A DNA stretch of 64,000 bases from Actinomyces massiliensis 4401292 (GCF_000269805.1 NZ_JH711483.1:165261-229260), one strand, 5' to 3'; shown: positions 8,414 through 18,216, counted from the stretch's first letter. Notes: a model not told the origin generated them from the letters alone. Made by a program: numbers and translations.

Positions 8414-11400
8414 ATGACCGACGACGTCCCCACTTCCGACGGCACCCGTCACACCGAGGAAGCCGTGAATATCCCGCAGGTGACCGATCCCCGTACCTCC
8501 TCGCTCGAGGATATCGCCCAAGTTCTCAGCGCCAAGACGCCGGATATCGCGGATGACCCGCACCCGGAGAAAGTGGACTCCAACGGTGCGGGGCCTGCTG
8601 AGGGCTCTACGGCCGAGGCCTCATCGGCCGATGCGGATACCGATGACGCTGACACCGAGACTGAGACTGGCTCTGAATCGGACGCCGAGTCGGCCGCAGG
8701 GGATGGGCCTGAGCCTTCCGATGAGGGGGAGGCCGAGTCGGACCAGGACGATGCTCCGGTTGAGGAGGCGGAGGCTGAGGCGCCCCAGGAGGGCGATGCT
8801 GTCGTCAGGTCGGGCGACTCGAAGGATGAGCTCTCCGAGGGGGAGTCCGTCACCGATGAGGACGCGCAACCCGAAGCCGATGGTGCTGAGTCCGACTCCG
8901 ATACTGATCCCGAGTCCGAGGCTGCTGAGGGCGCTTCCGAGTCTGTGGACGATGCCGGTGAGGGCGAGTCTGCTGCCGAGTCCGAAGAGTCCTCGTCTGC
9001 GGATGAGGCCGAGGTGGTCGAGGAAGCTGCTGAGCCGGAGACTGAGGCGGCCGAGCCCGATGAGGACGAGGGGGACGGTGCTTCGGCGGAGGATTCGGAG
9101 GTGACCGAGTCGGACGTTGAGACAGGCGAGACTGAGGAAGCTGAGTCGGTCGAGGCTGAGGCGGATGAGTCTCAGGTCGGTGAGGGCGAGTCTGCTGCCG
9201 ACTCCGGAGAGTCCTCGTCTGCGGATGAGGCCGAGGTGGTCGAGGAAGCTGCTGAGCCGGAGACTGAGGCGACCGAGTCGGATGAGGACGAGGAGGACGG
9301 TGCTTCGGCGGAGGATTCGGAGGTGACCGAGTCAGACGTTGAGGCAGGCGAGACTGAGGAAGCTGAGTCGGTCGAGGCTGAGGCGGATGAGTCTCAGGTC
9401 GGTGAGGGCGAGTCTGCTGCCGACTCCGGAGAGTCCTCGTCTGCGGATGAGGGCGAGGCGGTCGAGGAAGCTGCTGAGCCGGAGACAGAGGCGGCCGAGC
9501 CCGATGAGGCCGAGGAGCACGATTCCGAGTCTGTGGACGATGCCGGTGAGGGCGAACCCACCGAGCCCGACGCGCCAAAATCATCTGAGAAGGAGAGCGA
9601 GGCATCCGAGGAGGAGCCCCAGGCCGGCCAGGCCGCCGCTGACGGGACCCCGCAGGACGGCTCCGCGGTGGAGGCTGAAGAGGCGGAGGCCGAAGAGGCG
9701 GGGGCGGAGTCGAAGGATGCCGTCGCGGCTCCGGTCGGCGAGGCCCTGGCCGCCATGTCGGCGCCCACACCGGCCGAAGCCCCTCAGTCCGACGAGACCT
9801 TCGGGTCCGTGGACGATCAGCCCGGTGCCGCTACCGACGAGGCTGAAGCCGATGAAGCTGATGAGTCTGAAGCTGACGAGGCCGATGCGGCTGGGGCTGC
9901 CTCTGGAGACGATGCCGCGCAGAGCGAGCCGGCCAACGGAGAGGATTCTCCGGAGGGGGCCGCCGAGGGCGAGCCCGCCGTCGACGAGGATGAGAATGCG
10001 CAGTCCGAGCCCGAGCCCGCTGATGGCGAGAGCACGGATTCCGAACCCGAGGACGAGACCGACGAGACCGCTGAAGAGTCCGCATCCGTTGATGAGGAGG
10101 CTTCGCAGGACGGCTCCGCGGTGGAGGCTGAAGAGGTGGAGGCCGAAGAGGCGGGGGCGGAGTCGAAGGATGCCGTCGCGGCTCCGGTCGGCGAGGCCCT
10201 GGCCGCCATGTCGGCGCCCACACCGGCCGAAGCGCTTCAGCCCGACGAGATCCCCGCCCCCGCAGGCGATGAGCCCGCTGCAGACGAGGCCGCCCGCACC
10301 GCTGGTGCTTCCGACTCGTCCGGCTCTTCCGACGGCGCCGCCCCCGCGGCAGCCGCCGACTCCACTTCCGCCAAGGTGAAAGCGGCTCTCGCCAAAGCCA
10401 AGGCGGCATTGACGGAGCTGCTGCACGGTCGCGGGCCGGGCCGCGGCATGATGGCCTGCATCATCGGCCTGGGTCTGCTGGTCCTGATCTGGGGAGGCGC
10501 CGCCATCGCCACCACCCAGCACATCTTCGCCGGATCGACCGTTTCCGGCGTCGATGTCGGAGATATGAGTCCCGCTGAGGCGCGTCAAGCGGTGGACGAC
10601 CAGGTCGGCGCCGCCCTGACGTATCCCGTCATCCTCACCGTCAACGATTCCACCGATACGCTCGTGCCCGCCGACTCCGGTGTGGCCGTGGACGCCGACG
10701 CCAGCGTTGACCGTCTGGTCGGCCCCACCCTCAACCCGGTGACGCTCATCAAGCGTCTGAGCGGCAGCGATGTCGACGCCGTCACCACCGTTGACACCGA
10801 AGCGCTCACCGCCGCTCTCAATGAGCGGCTCGACACGCTCGCCACCGGTACGGCCGACGCCGTCGTCACCCTCGACGGCACAACCCCCGTTGTGACCCCG
10901 GGCGCCACTGGCACTGGCCTGGACGTCGACGCCTCCGTGAAGTCCTTAAGCGCGGACTGGCCCCTGGGGCAGGAGGCCATCGCCCTGGCCAGCGGCACCG
11001 CGAAGCCGGCGATCACCGACGAGGACGCCCAGACATTCGTCGATTCCGTCCTCACGCCCCTGCTCGCGGACGACCTCACCATCACCGCCGTCGGCACGAG
11101 CGCTGAGAAGACCGCCACCGGCAAGCAGCTCGTCCTCTCGCCCGAGCAGATCGCGAGTCTGACCACCATCTCGACCACCGATGGCGAGCTCTCCGCCGTC
11201 CTCGACTCCCAGCGGCTTCACGACGACCTCATCGCCGCCATGGGGCCGATCGAGACGCAGGCCGTCAATGCGGGCTGGACGATCGACGGTTCCGCGACCG
11301 GTGCGGCCGGGGCCAAGCCCCAGTATGTGGCCCCGTCCTCAGGCGAGGGCATCGACATGGCGGCTCTGACCCAGCAGCTCATCGACACGGGAACCACCAA

Positions 11401-12376
11401 GTCCGCATCCGCCGACCGCACCGTCGCCATCCCCATGACCACCACTGAGCCGGACACCACCACCCCTGAGGCGGACTGGGGCATTACCGAGGTCACCGGC
11501 GAGTTCGCCACACCCTTCAACTCCGAGCCCGGCCGCGATCAGAACCTCATACGCGGCGCCGAGCAGATGAATGGTCAGGTCGTCATGTCCGGGCAGACCT
11601 TCTCCGTCGAGGAGGCGCTCGGCCCGGTGGACTACGAGCACGGCTTCACCGATGCGGGCGTCATCTCCAACGGCCAGCACGTCGATGCGCTGGGAGGCGG
11701 GCTCTCCCAGATCGGCACCACCATGTTCAACGTCGGCTTCGAGGCCGGCATGGACGATGTCGAGCACCACCCGCACTCCTACTACTTCGACCGGTACCCG
11801 GCCGGGCGCGAGGCGACGCTCTGGACCGGCCAGAAGGACGTCAAGTTCACCAACTCCACTCCCTACGCGGCGCTCATCCAGGCCTGGGTCGCCGACGGCC
11901 AGGTCCACACCCGCATCTGGTCCACGCACTACTACGACGTCTCCATCACCAGCTCCGAGCGCTACAACTACCGGCCCGTCCAGACTCTCACCCGCCCGGC
12001 GGGCTCAGGATGCCAGTCGTACTACGGCGGGAACCCGGGCTTCGACATCACTGTCACCCGCACCCGCACAGCTTCTGACAAGACCGTTCCCGACGACGTC
12101 CTGACCACCACCTACGACGCCGACAACAATATCGAGTGCACGGGGTCCGCCAAGCCCTCCCAGTCCCTCCAACCCGGATCCTCAACGACGGATCAGGGCC
12201 GCAGCAGCTGGGAGGCGGCGCCGCAGCCGATCGGCGAGGCCGATACGCCGGCCGCCGGAGGGGTGGCCGCTCAACCGCAGCCCGCTCAACCTCAGGACGC
12301 CACGGGCGCGGAAGAAAATCTGCCGAGGGCGCCGGAGGGCTCCTCGGACGGGGGCTCCCCGGCCGGAACGCCGTAG
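8414..12376 (+). CDS. VanW-family membrane protein with giant acidic repeat-rich cytoplasmic domain
   Basis: Large (1320 aa) single-pass protein. Residues 1 to about 675 are extremely Glu/Asp/Ala/Ser-rich with no basic stretches and contain two sets of long internal repeats. A short basic stretch (KVKAALAKAKAAL) precedes a membrane helix (about 679-701, IIGLGLLVLIWGGAAIA). The extracellular part has two peptidoglycan-binding-like repeats (SGVDVGDMSPAEARQAV onward), then a VanW domain (about 1020-1190) with LGGGLSQIGTTMFN and HSYYFDRYPAGREAT, then a Pro/Ala/Gln tail. VanW proteins are linked to cell-wall metabolism; the exact function is unknown. The start is uncertain: TTG 8396 overlaps the typA stop and ATG 8414 follows, and neither has a clear ribosome site. 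Confidence 0.85.
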   Translation: MTDDVPTSDGTRHTEEAVNIPQVTDPRTSSLEDIAQVLSAKTPDIADDPHPEKVDSNGAGPAEGSTAEASSADADTDDADTETETGSESDAESAAGDGPEPSDEGEAESDQDDAPVEEAEAEAPQEGDAVVRSGDSKDELSEGESVTDEDAQPEADGAESDSDTDPESEAAEGASESVDDAGEGESAAESEESSSADEAEVVEEAAEPETEAAEPDEDEGDGASAEDSEVTESDVETGETEEAESVEAEADESQVGEGESAADSGESSSADEAEVVEEAAEPETEATESDEDEEDGASAEDSEVTESDVEAGETEEAESVEAEADESQVGEGESAADSGESSSADEGEAVEEAAEPETEAAEPDEAEEHDSESVDDAGEGEPTEPDAPKSSEKESEASEEEPQAGQAAADGTPQDGSAVEAEEAEAEEAGAESKDAVAAPVGEALAAMSAPTPAEAPQSDETFGSVDDQPGAATDEAEADEADESEADEADAAGAASGDDAAQSEPANGEDSPEGAAEGEPAVDEDENAQSEPEPADGESTDSEPEDETDETAEESASVDEEASQDGSAVEAEEVEAEEAGAESKDAVAAPVGEALAAMSAPTPAEALQPDEIPAPAGDEPAADEAARTAGASDSSGSSDGAAPAAAADSTSAKVKAALAKAKAALTELLHGRGPGRGMMACIIGLGLLVLIWGGAAIATTQHIFAGSTVSGVDVGDMSPAEARQAVDDQVGAALTYPVILTVNDSTDTLVPADSGVAVDADASVDRLVGPTLNPVTLIKRLSGSDVDAVTTVDTEALTAALNERLDTLATGTADAVVTLDGTTPVVTPGATGTGLDVDASVKSLSADWPLGQEAIALASGTAKPAITDEDAQTFVDSVLTPLLADDLTITAVGTSAEKTATGKQLVLSPEQIASLTTISTTDGELSAVLDSQRLHDDLIAAMGPIETQAVNAGWTIDGSATGAAGAKPQYVAPSSGEGIDMAALTQQLIDTGTTKSASADRTVAIPMTTTEPDTTTPEADWGITEVTGEFATPFNSEPGRDQNLIRGAEQMNGQVVMSGQTFSVEEALGPVDYEHGFTDAGVISNGQHVDALGGGLSQIGTTMFNVGFEAGMDDVEHHPHSYYFDRYPAGREATLWTGQKDVKFTNSTPYAALIQAWVADGQVHTRIWSTHYYDVSITSSERYNYRPVQTLTRPAGSGCQSYYGGNPGFDITVTRTRTASDKTVPDDVLTTTYDADNNIECTGSAKPSQSLQPGSSTTDQGRSSWEAAPQPIGEADTPAAGGVAAQPQPAQPQDATGAEENLPRAPEGSSDGGSPAGTP
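8960..9508 (+). repeat. 222-bp in-frame tandem repeat inside the VanW gene (about 2.5 copies)
   Basis: Copies begin GAGGGCGAGTCTGCTGCCGA at 8960, 9182 and 9404, exactly 222 bp (74 codons) apart; the third is partial. The encoded unit starts EGESAA(D/E)S and contains EVVEEAAEPETEA and VETGETEEAESVEAEADES. Near-identity of the copies at DNA level suggests recent expansion or ongoing gene conversion. Confidence 0.9.
9651..10250 (+). repeat. Pair of about 147-bp direct repeats 453 bp apart inside the VanW gene
   Basis: Segments 9651-9797 and 10104-10250 are nearly identical, beginning CGCAGGACGGCTCCGCGGTG and encoding a Glu/Ala-rich stretch followed by SKDAVAAPVGEALAAMSAPT. The offset is 151 codons, so the frame is preserved. 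This is a second repeat family, distinct from the 222-bp unit. Confidence 0.88.
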
Positions 12377-12624
12377 CCTCCGCATCGTCTCCGCTTCTCC
12401 ACGATCTCCGCCATCCCTGTATCCCTGTGGCGGTTCTCCGGGTTTTGTGCACTTACTGACGCAAACCCACACATGTGGGGCCTATAACCCTTAAAATGGT
12501 TGTGGATAGCAATATCGTAACATTTTGATCTCACCGTCGTATCGGCGGGCGTGGCTGCTGGCGTCCCACTACGCTTGTCTGGGCGATGGAGCATCGTTGT
12601 CCCCTTCCTATGAGGAGAACGTAT

Positions 12625-14397
12625 ATGACTGTGACGACATCGGACCGTTCCGTCGTTCGCAACGCTTCGGGTCTCCCGGCGGAGGCGGGGCCCGCTCGGC
12701 ACCACGCGGCTGCCGAGGCCGATGCAGCGCGCCACCGCGCTCCCGCCTCTGGGGGTGCCGGGGGAGGGGCGGGACACCGCGTCTCGCCCTCGGTCGTTCC
12801 CGCCTCCGAAGCCGGATTCCAGTCCTACTCCATGTTCTCGGGGTCCCGTCCTGCCGATGCCGTCCCGGTCTATCGCACGGCGGGTCACAGCACGGGGACC
12901 CAGCCGACTGTTCACAGCGCCCGTGGTGCTCATAGTGCGCCTAGCACGCCCGGTGCCGCAGACACCGGCGGAGCCTCCGCGTCGGGCGGGGAGTCCGCCC
13001 GTGCTCCTCGACGCTCCCCCTCCCAGGACAGGCCGGTGCGCCCGGCCTCCGCCAAGGCTCCCGGCTCTCGGACTCCCGGTCCGCGGCCTGCTGCCGCTTC
13101 GGGCGGCAGGGCTGCGTCAGCGCCCCGCCCCCGTCCGTCCGGGTTCGGCTCCGGTACTGGCTCCAGGGGTGGCGAGCCTCCATCTCCCGGACGCGCGGCA
13201 ACCGGTCAGCAGCCCGCAGTCCGGCCCCGCCCCGCTGCAGCGGCGGCTGCGACGCCTGCGCCCACGGGGCCTGCAGGACCCGACCTGTCCACCACAGAGG
13301 CGGAGCTCAGTGCTCTGCTTCTCGGCGGAGCCCCGGCTCGTCGTGAGACGAAGTCGGAGGCCCAGACGGGGCCTCAGAAGGCCACCACCGCTACTTCATC
13401 GGCTCCCGCGGCTTCTGGGCGTTCCGCGGCCTCGAATGTCGGCGTGACGGATCGCTCCCGGGCTGTGTCTCCTGCCTCCACCTCCAGCCGCCCCACAGCT
13501 TCTGGGCGTTCCTCGGCTCCGTCGGCCTCGTCCGCTACCGGCGGGCGGGCGAGGTCCGCCGCGCCCGCGACGCGGACGACTGCCACCCCCACGACTAGTG
13601 GACAAGCGGCTCCCTCAGCCGCGTCAGCCCCCGGCGCTGCGCGTCGTCGTCCCGTGTTCGCGCCGGGCGCCTCATCGGCGCCATCCGCCGGCACCGGTTC
13701 TGTCGGCATTCTCCCCTCATCGGCCGGGGCGGACGCCTCGGGGACGGCGACATACCGAGTGGTCGTCGCCAACCAGCAGGTCGCCGTGACTGCCGCTCAC
13801 GATGCTCCCGGTGCGTCCCGCGTCGCCTCTCCGGCTCGCGCTGCCTCTGCGCCGCTGCGGACCACGGGGCAGATTCCACCAATGGCGCCTGCGTCTCCGG
13901 CGTCGTCGCCCTCCTCACGATCCGCGGCCTCTGCTCCTTCGGCGTCGGCCGCCCCGCACAGGCCGGTAGTGACGGGAGCCGCGTCGGCCGCGTCGGCCAG
14001 GTCGGCATCGGCGCCGTCATCTGAGACGGCCTCCCAGCCCGCGGTACCCGCGCGCGCCGCCTCTGCCCCGACGACACCGGGTCCACAGGGGCGTGAGGTG
14101 TGGTCCAGGGGAGAGGACCTCACCTGGGTCACACTCTCGGATGCCTCCAGGAATGTTCAGGGCCGCTCGAGCTCCCGACGTGACGCGATCGCAGACAGCA
14201 AGGTGAAGAGGCGGGGAGTTCCGACGGCGGTGAAGGTCATGGCGATCGTCTTCATCGTCTTGCTGGTTGTGCTGGCGGGCCTGATCTGGGGCCTGCCCAT
14301 GGTGCTCGGTCCGGAATTCTCGCTGACGAACATCGTCGGCTCCCTGCTCGGCTCCTCTGCGACAGGCGCCTCTCCTCCGGCCGGAGTGCTTGCCTAG
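12625..14397 (+). CDS. Ala/Ser/Pro-rich protein with C-terminal membrane anchor, function unknown
   Basis: 590 aa, not recognised. GAGGAGAA (12612-12619) precedes ATG 12625 by five bases. Residues 1 to about 530 are low-complexity (Ala, Ser, Pro, Gly, Arg, Thr) without Cys and look disordered. Near the C-terminus a basic patch (RRDAIADSKVKRRGVPTAVK) is followed by a hydrophobic helix (VMAIVFIVLLVVLAGLIWGL) and a short tail. There is no signal peptide, so the long region is probably cytoplasmic. It could be a division or envelope scaffold like other actinobacterial disordered membrane proteins, but nothing in the sequence proves that. It is separated by 250 bp from the VanW gene, which has a similar disordered-plus-anchor design. 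Confidence 0.75.
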   Translation: MTVTTSDRSVVRNASGLPAEAGPARHHAAAEADAARHRAPASGGAGGGAGHRVSPSVVPASEAGFQSYSMFSGSRPADAVPVYRTAGHSTGTQPTVHSARGAHSAPSTPGAADTGGASASGGESARAPRRSPSQDRPVRPASAKAPGSRTPGPRPAAASGGRAASAPRPRPSGFGSGTGSRGGEPPSPGRAATGQQPAVRPRPAAAAAATPAPTGPAGPDLSTTEAELSALLLGGAPARRETKSEAQTGPQKATTATSSAPAASGRSAASNVGVTDRSRAVSPASTSSRPTASGRSSAPSASSATGGRARSAAPATRTTATPTTSGQAAPSAASAPGAARRRPVFAPGASSAPSAGTGSVGILPSSAGADASGTATYRVVVANQQVAVTAAHDAPGASRVASPARAASAPLRTTGQIPPMAPASPASSPSSRSAASAPSASAAPHRPVVTGAASAASARSASAPSSETASQPAVPARAASAPTTPGPQGREVWSRGEDLTWVTLSDASRNVQGRSSSRRDAIADSKVKRRGVPTAVKVMAIVFIVLLVVLAGLIWGLPMVLGPEFSLTNIVGSLLGSSATGASPPAGVLA

Positions 14398-14626
14398 AGG
14401 GCTGAGGCGACAGCGCCATAAACGGATGACTCGGTCCGCGCTCCAGGATCCCGGACCGGATTCGGTTCCCTTCTCATGACGAAATAAAGCGGCGCGAGCC
14501 CCCATATTCTCGTGCTCAGGCCCACGTTTTCAGCCTATTGGGCGGTGCGGGGCCGCGGGGCAATACTGTGGCCATGGTTGCGTTGCCGTCCGCCGCGACG
14601 CGTTCCAGGAGAAGAGGAATCCACCC

Positions 14627-14980
14627 ATGACCTACGTCATCGCCCAGCCATGTGTCGACGTCAAAGACCGTGCATGTGTGGACGAGTGTCCGGTCGACTG
14701 CATCTACGAAGGCGAACGCTCCCTGTACATCAACGCCGATGAATGCGTTGACTGCGGCGCCTGCGAGCCCGTGTGCCCCACCGAGGCGATCTTCTATGAG
14801 GACGACGTCCCCGATGAGTGGGAGGACTACACGCGCGCCAACATCGATTTCTTCGAGCTGCAGGGGCTGGGTTCTCCCGGCGGTGCCCAGAGTGCCGGTC
14901 CCCAGCCCTACGACGATCCGATGGTCGCCGCTCTTCCCCCGCAGAACGAGGACTATCGCGAGGCCAACGGACTCGACTGA
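14627..14980 (+). CDS. fdxA: Seven-iron ferredoxin FdxA
   Basis: Small (117 aa) electron carrier with one 3Fe-4S and one 4Fe-4S cluster. Cysteines lie at residues 9, 17, 21 and 25, then 40, 43, 46 and 50, in the FdxA pattern [13 protein letters not shown] and [17 protein letters not shown]. The C-terminal extension after [11 protein letters not shown] is typical of the actinobacterial form and ends in a Gly/Pro-rich tail. Upstream AGGAGAAGAGG gives a strong ribosome site. In actinobacteria fdxA commonly lies next to dapC, as here. The redox partner is not indicated. Confidence 0.95.
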   Translation: MTYVIAQPCVDVKDRACVDECPVDCIYEGERSLYINADECVDCGACEPVCPTEAIFYEDDVPDEWEDYTRANIDFFELQGLGSPGGAQSAGPQPYDDPMVAALPPQNEDYREANGLD

Positions 14981-14992
14981 CGTGCGCGCGAG

Positions 14993-15088
14993 GTTGCACA
15001 CTCGGTTGCGAATCGTCCTGAGCAGAACCGCGGAATCATGAGGAAGTGAGATTCCAGCGGCAGTCCGAGTAAGACTCCCATGTGCAGG
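14993..15088 (+). repeat. GGAATCATG inverted-repeat element, family A copy 1
   Basis: Begins GTTGCACACTCG and ends CCCATGTGCA, a near-perfect version of the GTTGCACA/TGTGCAAC terminal repeats seen intact in copy 2. The core CAGAACCGCGGAATCATG puts GGAATCATG 39 bases from the left end. It occupies most of the fdxA-dapC gap. Confidence 0.75.
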
Positions 15089-15158
15089 AATCGCCGATGC
15101 GTGTCAGGGGCCGGAACGGCAGCGCGTGCCCGGTGCGTCATGGGGGAGAATCGGACGC

Positions 15159-16418
15159 GTGACTGCCGCGCCCGACATGCCTGATACGCCCGATAGGCCT
15201 GGTTTGCCTTCCGATCTCCGTCTCACCCTGCCTCGGCCGCTCACTCTGCCCGATTTCCCCTGGGACACCCTGAAACCCGTCCGTGCCCTCGCCGCTGCCC
15301 ACCCGGACGGTGTCGTCGACCTGGCCATCGGCACTCCCGTGGACGACTCGCCCGATATCGCTCGCACCGCTCTGGTGGCGGCCTCCAACGCGCCCGGCTA
15401 CCCGGCCACCGTCGGCACATCGGCCGTCCGCGAGGCCATCATCGCCTGGATGGAGCGTCGGCGCGGGGTGCGCGGCCTGACCGATGACGCCGTGATCCCC
15501 ACCATCGGCTCCAAGGAGTCGGTGGCCCTTCTACCGCTGCAGCTCGGTGCCGGTCCCGGGGATGTCATCGTTCACCCGCGCGCCGCCTACCCCACCTACG
15601 ACGTCGGGGCGCGTCTGGCCGGCGCCACCCCCGTGCCCGTCGACACCGATGCGGATCCCGACACCTGGGAGCTGCCCGCCGGCCCCGACGGTGCCCCCGC
15701 CGCGCCGGTCATCGTGTGGCTCAACAGCCCCGGCAACCCCGACGGCCACGTCCTGGGCGTGGAGCAGCTGGCGCGCATCGTCGCCTGGGCGCGGAGCCGC
15801 GGGTCCATCGTTATCGCCGACGAGTGCTATGCAGAGCTCGGCTGGGCCGAGCCGTGGGCCTCCGAGGGCGTGCCGAGTCTGCTGGATCCGCGTGTGACCG
15901 CCTCCGTCGATGGTACAGAGGATGATCCGGTCGGGCTCCTCGCCCTGTACTCCCTGTCCAAGCAGTCGAACCTGGCCGGCTACCGGGCCGCCTTCCTGGC
16001 CGGCGACCCCTATCTCGTCAAGGCGGTCACCGAGGTGCGCAAGCACTCCGGCCTGCTCGTGCCCGCCCCGGTTCAGGCGGCCATGGTCGCCGCCCTCAAC
16101 GACGACGCCCACGTGGCGGTCCAGCGGGAGACCTACCGCCGACGTCGGGAGGCGCTCCTGGAGGCCACGGCCGCGGTGGGCCTGACCAACGACCCGGCCT
16201 CGGTCGCCGGCCTCTACCTGTGGTTGAAGGGTCCCGACTCCATGAGCACCGACCTGTTGGGCGCCTTCGCCGAACTCGGGATCGTTGTTGCTCCGGGAGA
16301 CTTCTACGGCGAGGCGGGCGCCGAGCGGATTCGCATGAGCCTGACCGGCACCGACGAGCGGGTGGCCGCCGCCTGCGAGCGCCTGCGTTCTGCGCGGGCC
16401 CGGGAGCTGTTCACCTGA
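15159..16418 (+). CDS. dapC: Succinyldiaminopimelate aminotransferase (class I/II, DapC type)
   Basis: PLP enzyme converting N-succinyl-2-amino-6-oxopimelate to N-succinyl-LL-diaminopimelate in lysine and peptidoglycan-precursor synthesis (419 aa). The fold-type I signature is clear: NSPGNPDGHVLG, ADECYAELGW and the PLP lysine in LYSLSKQSNLAGYR (K268). The start is GTG 15159, with GGGGGAGA nine bases upstream; ATG 15177 is an alternative. Assignment to DapC rather than another aminotransferase rests on the fdxA neighbour, the LPDFPWDTL N-terminus and the dapD gene 3.7 kb away. A 22-bp repeat array starts 22 bp after the stop. Confidence 0.88.
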   Translation: MTAAPDMPDTPDRPGLPSDLRLTLPRPLTLPDFPWDTLKPVRALAAAHPDGVVDLAIGTPVDDSPDIARTALVAASNAPGYPATVGTSAVREAIIAWMERRRGVRGLTDDAVIPTIGSKESVALLPLQLGAGPGDVIVHPRAAYPTYDVGARLAGATPVPVDTDADPDTWELPAGPDGAPAAPVIVWLNSPGNPDGHVLGVEQLARIVAWARSRGSIVIADECYAELGWAEPWASEGVPSLLDPRVTASVDGTEDDPVGLLALYSLSKQSNLAGYRAAFLAGDPYLVKAVTEVRKHSGLLVPAPVQAAMVAALNDDAHVAVQRETYRRRREALLEATAAVGLTNDPASVAGLYLWLKGPDSMSTDLLGAFAELGIVVAPGDFYGEAGAERIRMSLTGTDERVAAACERLRSARARELFT

Positions 16419-16440
16419 ACGGTGCGGCGAGCGAAGCGCT

Positions 16441-16540
16441 CGAGATCGGTCGCATTCCGCGTCGAGATCGGTCGTACTCCGGCTCGAGATCGGTCGTACT
16501 CCGCGCCGAGATCGGTCGCAGTCCGCCGTGAGATCGGTGC
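16441..16540 (+). repeat. 22-bp tandem repeat array, five forward units, 22 bp after dapC stop
   Basis: Units start at 16441, 16463, 16485, 16507 and 16529, a strict 22-bp period. The core is CGAGATCGGTCG followed by CATTCCGCGT or TACTCCGGCT; the last unit is degenerate (TGAGATCGGTGC). Forward orientation matches the gene that ends just before it. The rest of the dapC-gltA gap (16541-16767) shows no gene. Confidence 0.9.
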
Positions 16541-16767
16541 TGCGCCTGTTGCGTCGGCTCGCCGTCACGATGCCGCCCGCATGGCGGCCGGCACGGATCT
16601 GCTGCCGCTTGCTCTCGGCTCATGAGGAGTTCTTTTGCCCGCAGTCCGGCTCCCGGCAACGCCGTAGGCCGGGAGCCCGTAGAGTTACCCCAGATGCGGG
16701 ACCGAGGCTCACTCGCGATGAGCTAGGGTGCGGCAGCGCCGACGTCGTCAGCCCTTGAGGAGGCACC

Positions 16768-18156
16768 ATGACCGACATGACCATTGACCCCAACGACCTG
16801 GATGTTCCGGGCGAGCTCACCGTCGGGGGGGTCGGCCTGGAGCTGCCGCGAGTCCACTCCACCGAGGGGTCCGACGGCCTGGGGGTCAGCAGGCTGCTGG
16901 GGTCCACCGGGATGGTCACCCTCGACCCGGGCTTCACCAACACCGCCTCGTGCACCTCGGACATCACCTACATCGACGGCGGCGCCGGCATCCTGCGCTA
17001 CCGCGGCTATCCGATCGCCGAACTCGCCAAGTCCTCGTCCTTCCTCGAGGTCGCCTATCTCCTCATTAACGGCGAGCTGCCCGACGCCAAGACTCTCGAG
17101 CGCTTCGAGCGCCGCATCGGACGCCACCGCCTCCTGCACGAGGACTTCCGCAGCTTCTTCACCTCCTTCCCCTCCTCCGGGCATCCCATGGCGATCCTTC
17201 AGGCGGGCATCGCCGGTCTGGCCACCTACTACGAGGACACCCTCAACCCGCACGACCCCTACGAGCGCGAGCTCGCCACGGTGCTGCTTCTGAGCAAGAT
17301 GCCGACGATGATCTCCTACATCGCCCGTCGCGCCATCGGCCTGCCACTGCTCTACCCGGATTCCAAGCGCGGCTACGTCGAGGACTTCCTCAACATGACC
17401 TTCGGCATGCCCGACCAGACCTACGAGATCGATCCTGCGGTCATCAGGGCCCTGGACATGCTGCTCATCCTGCATGCCGACCACGAGCAGAACTGCTCGA
17501 CCTCCACTGTGCGCCTGGTCGGCTCCTCGGACGCCAACATGTACGCCTCCGTGGCGGCCGGAGTCGGGGCGCTGTCGGGGCCGCTGCACGGAGGCGCCAA
17601 CGAGGCCGTCCTGCGCATGCTCGACATCATCCAGGCCGAGGGCATGACGACGACCGAGTTCGTCCGCAAGGTCAAGAACAAGGAGGACGGGGTGCGCCTC
17701 ATGGGCTTCGGCCACCGCGTCTACAAGAACTACGACCCGCGCGCCGCCCTGGTCAAGGAGACCGCTCACGACGTCCTGAACCGCCTGGGCAGCGAGGACG
17801 GGGACCGCAAGCTCGAGATCGCCATGGAGCTGGAGGAGGTCGCCCTGTCCGACGAGTACTTCGTCTCCCGCAGTCTCTACCCGAACGTCGACTTCTACAC
17901 GGGCCTGATCTACCAGGCCATGGGCTTCCCCACGAAGATGTTCACGCCGCTGTTCGCCCTGGGGCGCCTGCCCGGCTGGATCGCCCAGTACCGCGAGATG
18001 ATCTCCGACCCGGCCAAGCGCATCGGCCGTCCGCGCCAGGTCTACACCGGTGAGATCGAACGGCACTACATCGCCATGCGTCGTCGCAAGCGCGCCGCCG
18101 AGTACCCCGGCACCCGCGTGGGAGAGACGAGCCTGGACCACGTCAACAAGGTTTGA
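16768..18156 (+). CDS. gltA: Citrate synthase, type II
   Basis: Condenses acetyl-CoA with oxaloacetate to start the TCA cycle (462 aa, longer than many homologues because of a 60-residue N-terminal part). Characteristic stretches are DITYIDGGAGILRYRGYPI, LHADHEQNCSTSTVR, GPLHGGANEAV with the catalytic His, MGFGHRVYKNYDPRA, and the catalytic Asp in NVDFYTGLIY. It starts at ATG 16768 after TTGAGGAGGCACC. It is probably its own transcription unit because the next gene appears to have its own promoter. Confidence 0.96.
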   Translation: MTDMTIDPNDLDVPGELTVGGVGLELPRVHSTEGSDGLGVSRLLGSTGMVTLDPGFTNTASCTSDITYIDGGAGILRYRGYPIAELAKSSSFLEVAYLLINGELPDAKTLERFERRIGRHRLLHEDFRSFFTSFPSSGHPMAILQAGIAGLATYYEDTLNPHDPYERELATVLLLSKMPTMISYIARRAIGLPLLYPDSKRGYVEDFLNMTFGMPDQTYEIDPAVIRALDMLLILHADHEQNCSTSTVRLVGSSDANMYASVAAGVGALSGPLHGGANEAVLRMLDIIQAEGMTTTEFVRKVKNKEDGVRLMGFGHRVYKNYDPRAALVKETAHDVLNRLGSEDGDRKLEIAMELEEVALSDEYFVSRSLYPNVDFYTGLIYQAMGFPTKMFTPLFALGRLPGWIAQYREMISDPAKRIGRPRQVYTGEIERHYIAMRRRKRAAEYPGTRVGETSLDHVNKV

Positions 18157-18216
18157 GAGGTCAGAATGAGGAGGCCGAAGACGCCTTCGCCGCTGTTTCT
18201 CACGGTAAGGCCAGGT

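Noticed and set aside
8850-9770. 306-codon minus-strand Pro/Arg/His-rich frame
   Set aside because: Exact antisense of the acidic repeats in the VanW gene; Glu/Asp codons read backwards give Pro/Arg/Leu.
14993-15088. Family A elements as integron attC sites
   Set aside because: Size and paired ends are suggestive, but there is no integrase or cassette structure, and the ends do not form the paired R/L boxes of attC.
16441-16540. Tandem repeats resembling a CRISPR array
   Set aside because: Period is 22 bp with an 11-bp core and conserved, not unique, spacers; no cas genes are present in the window.
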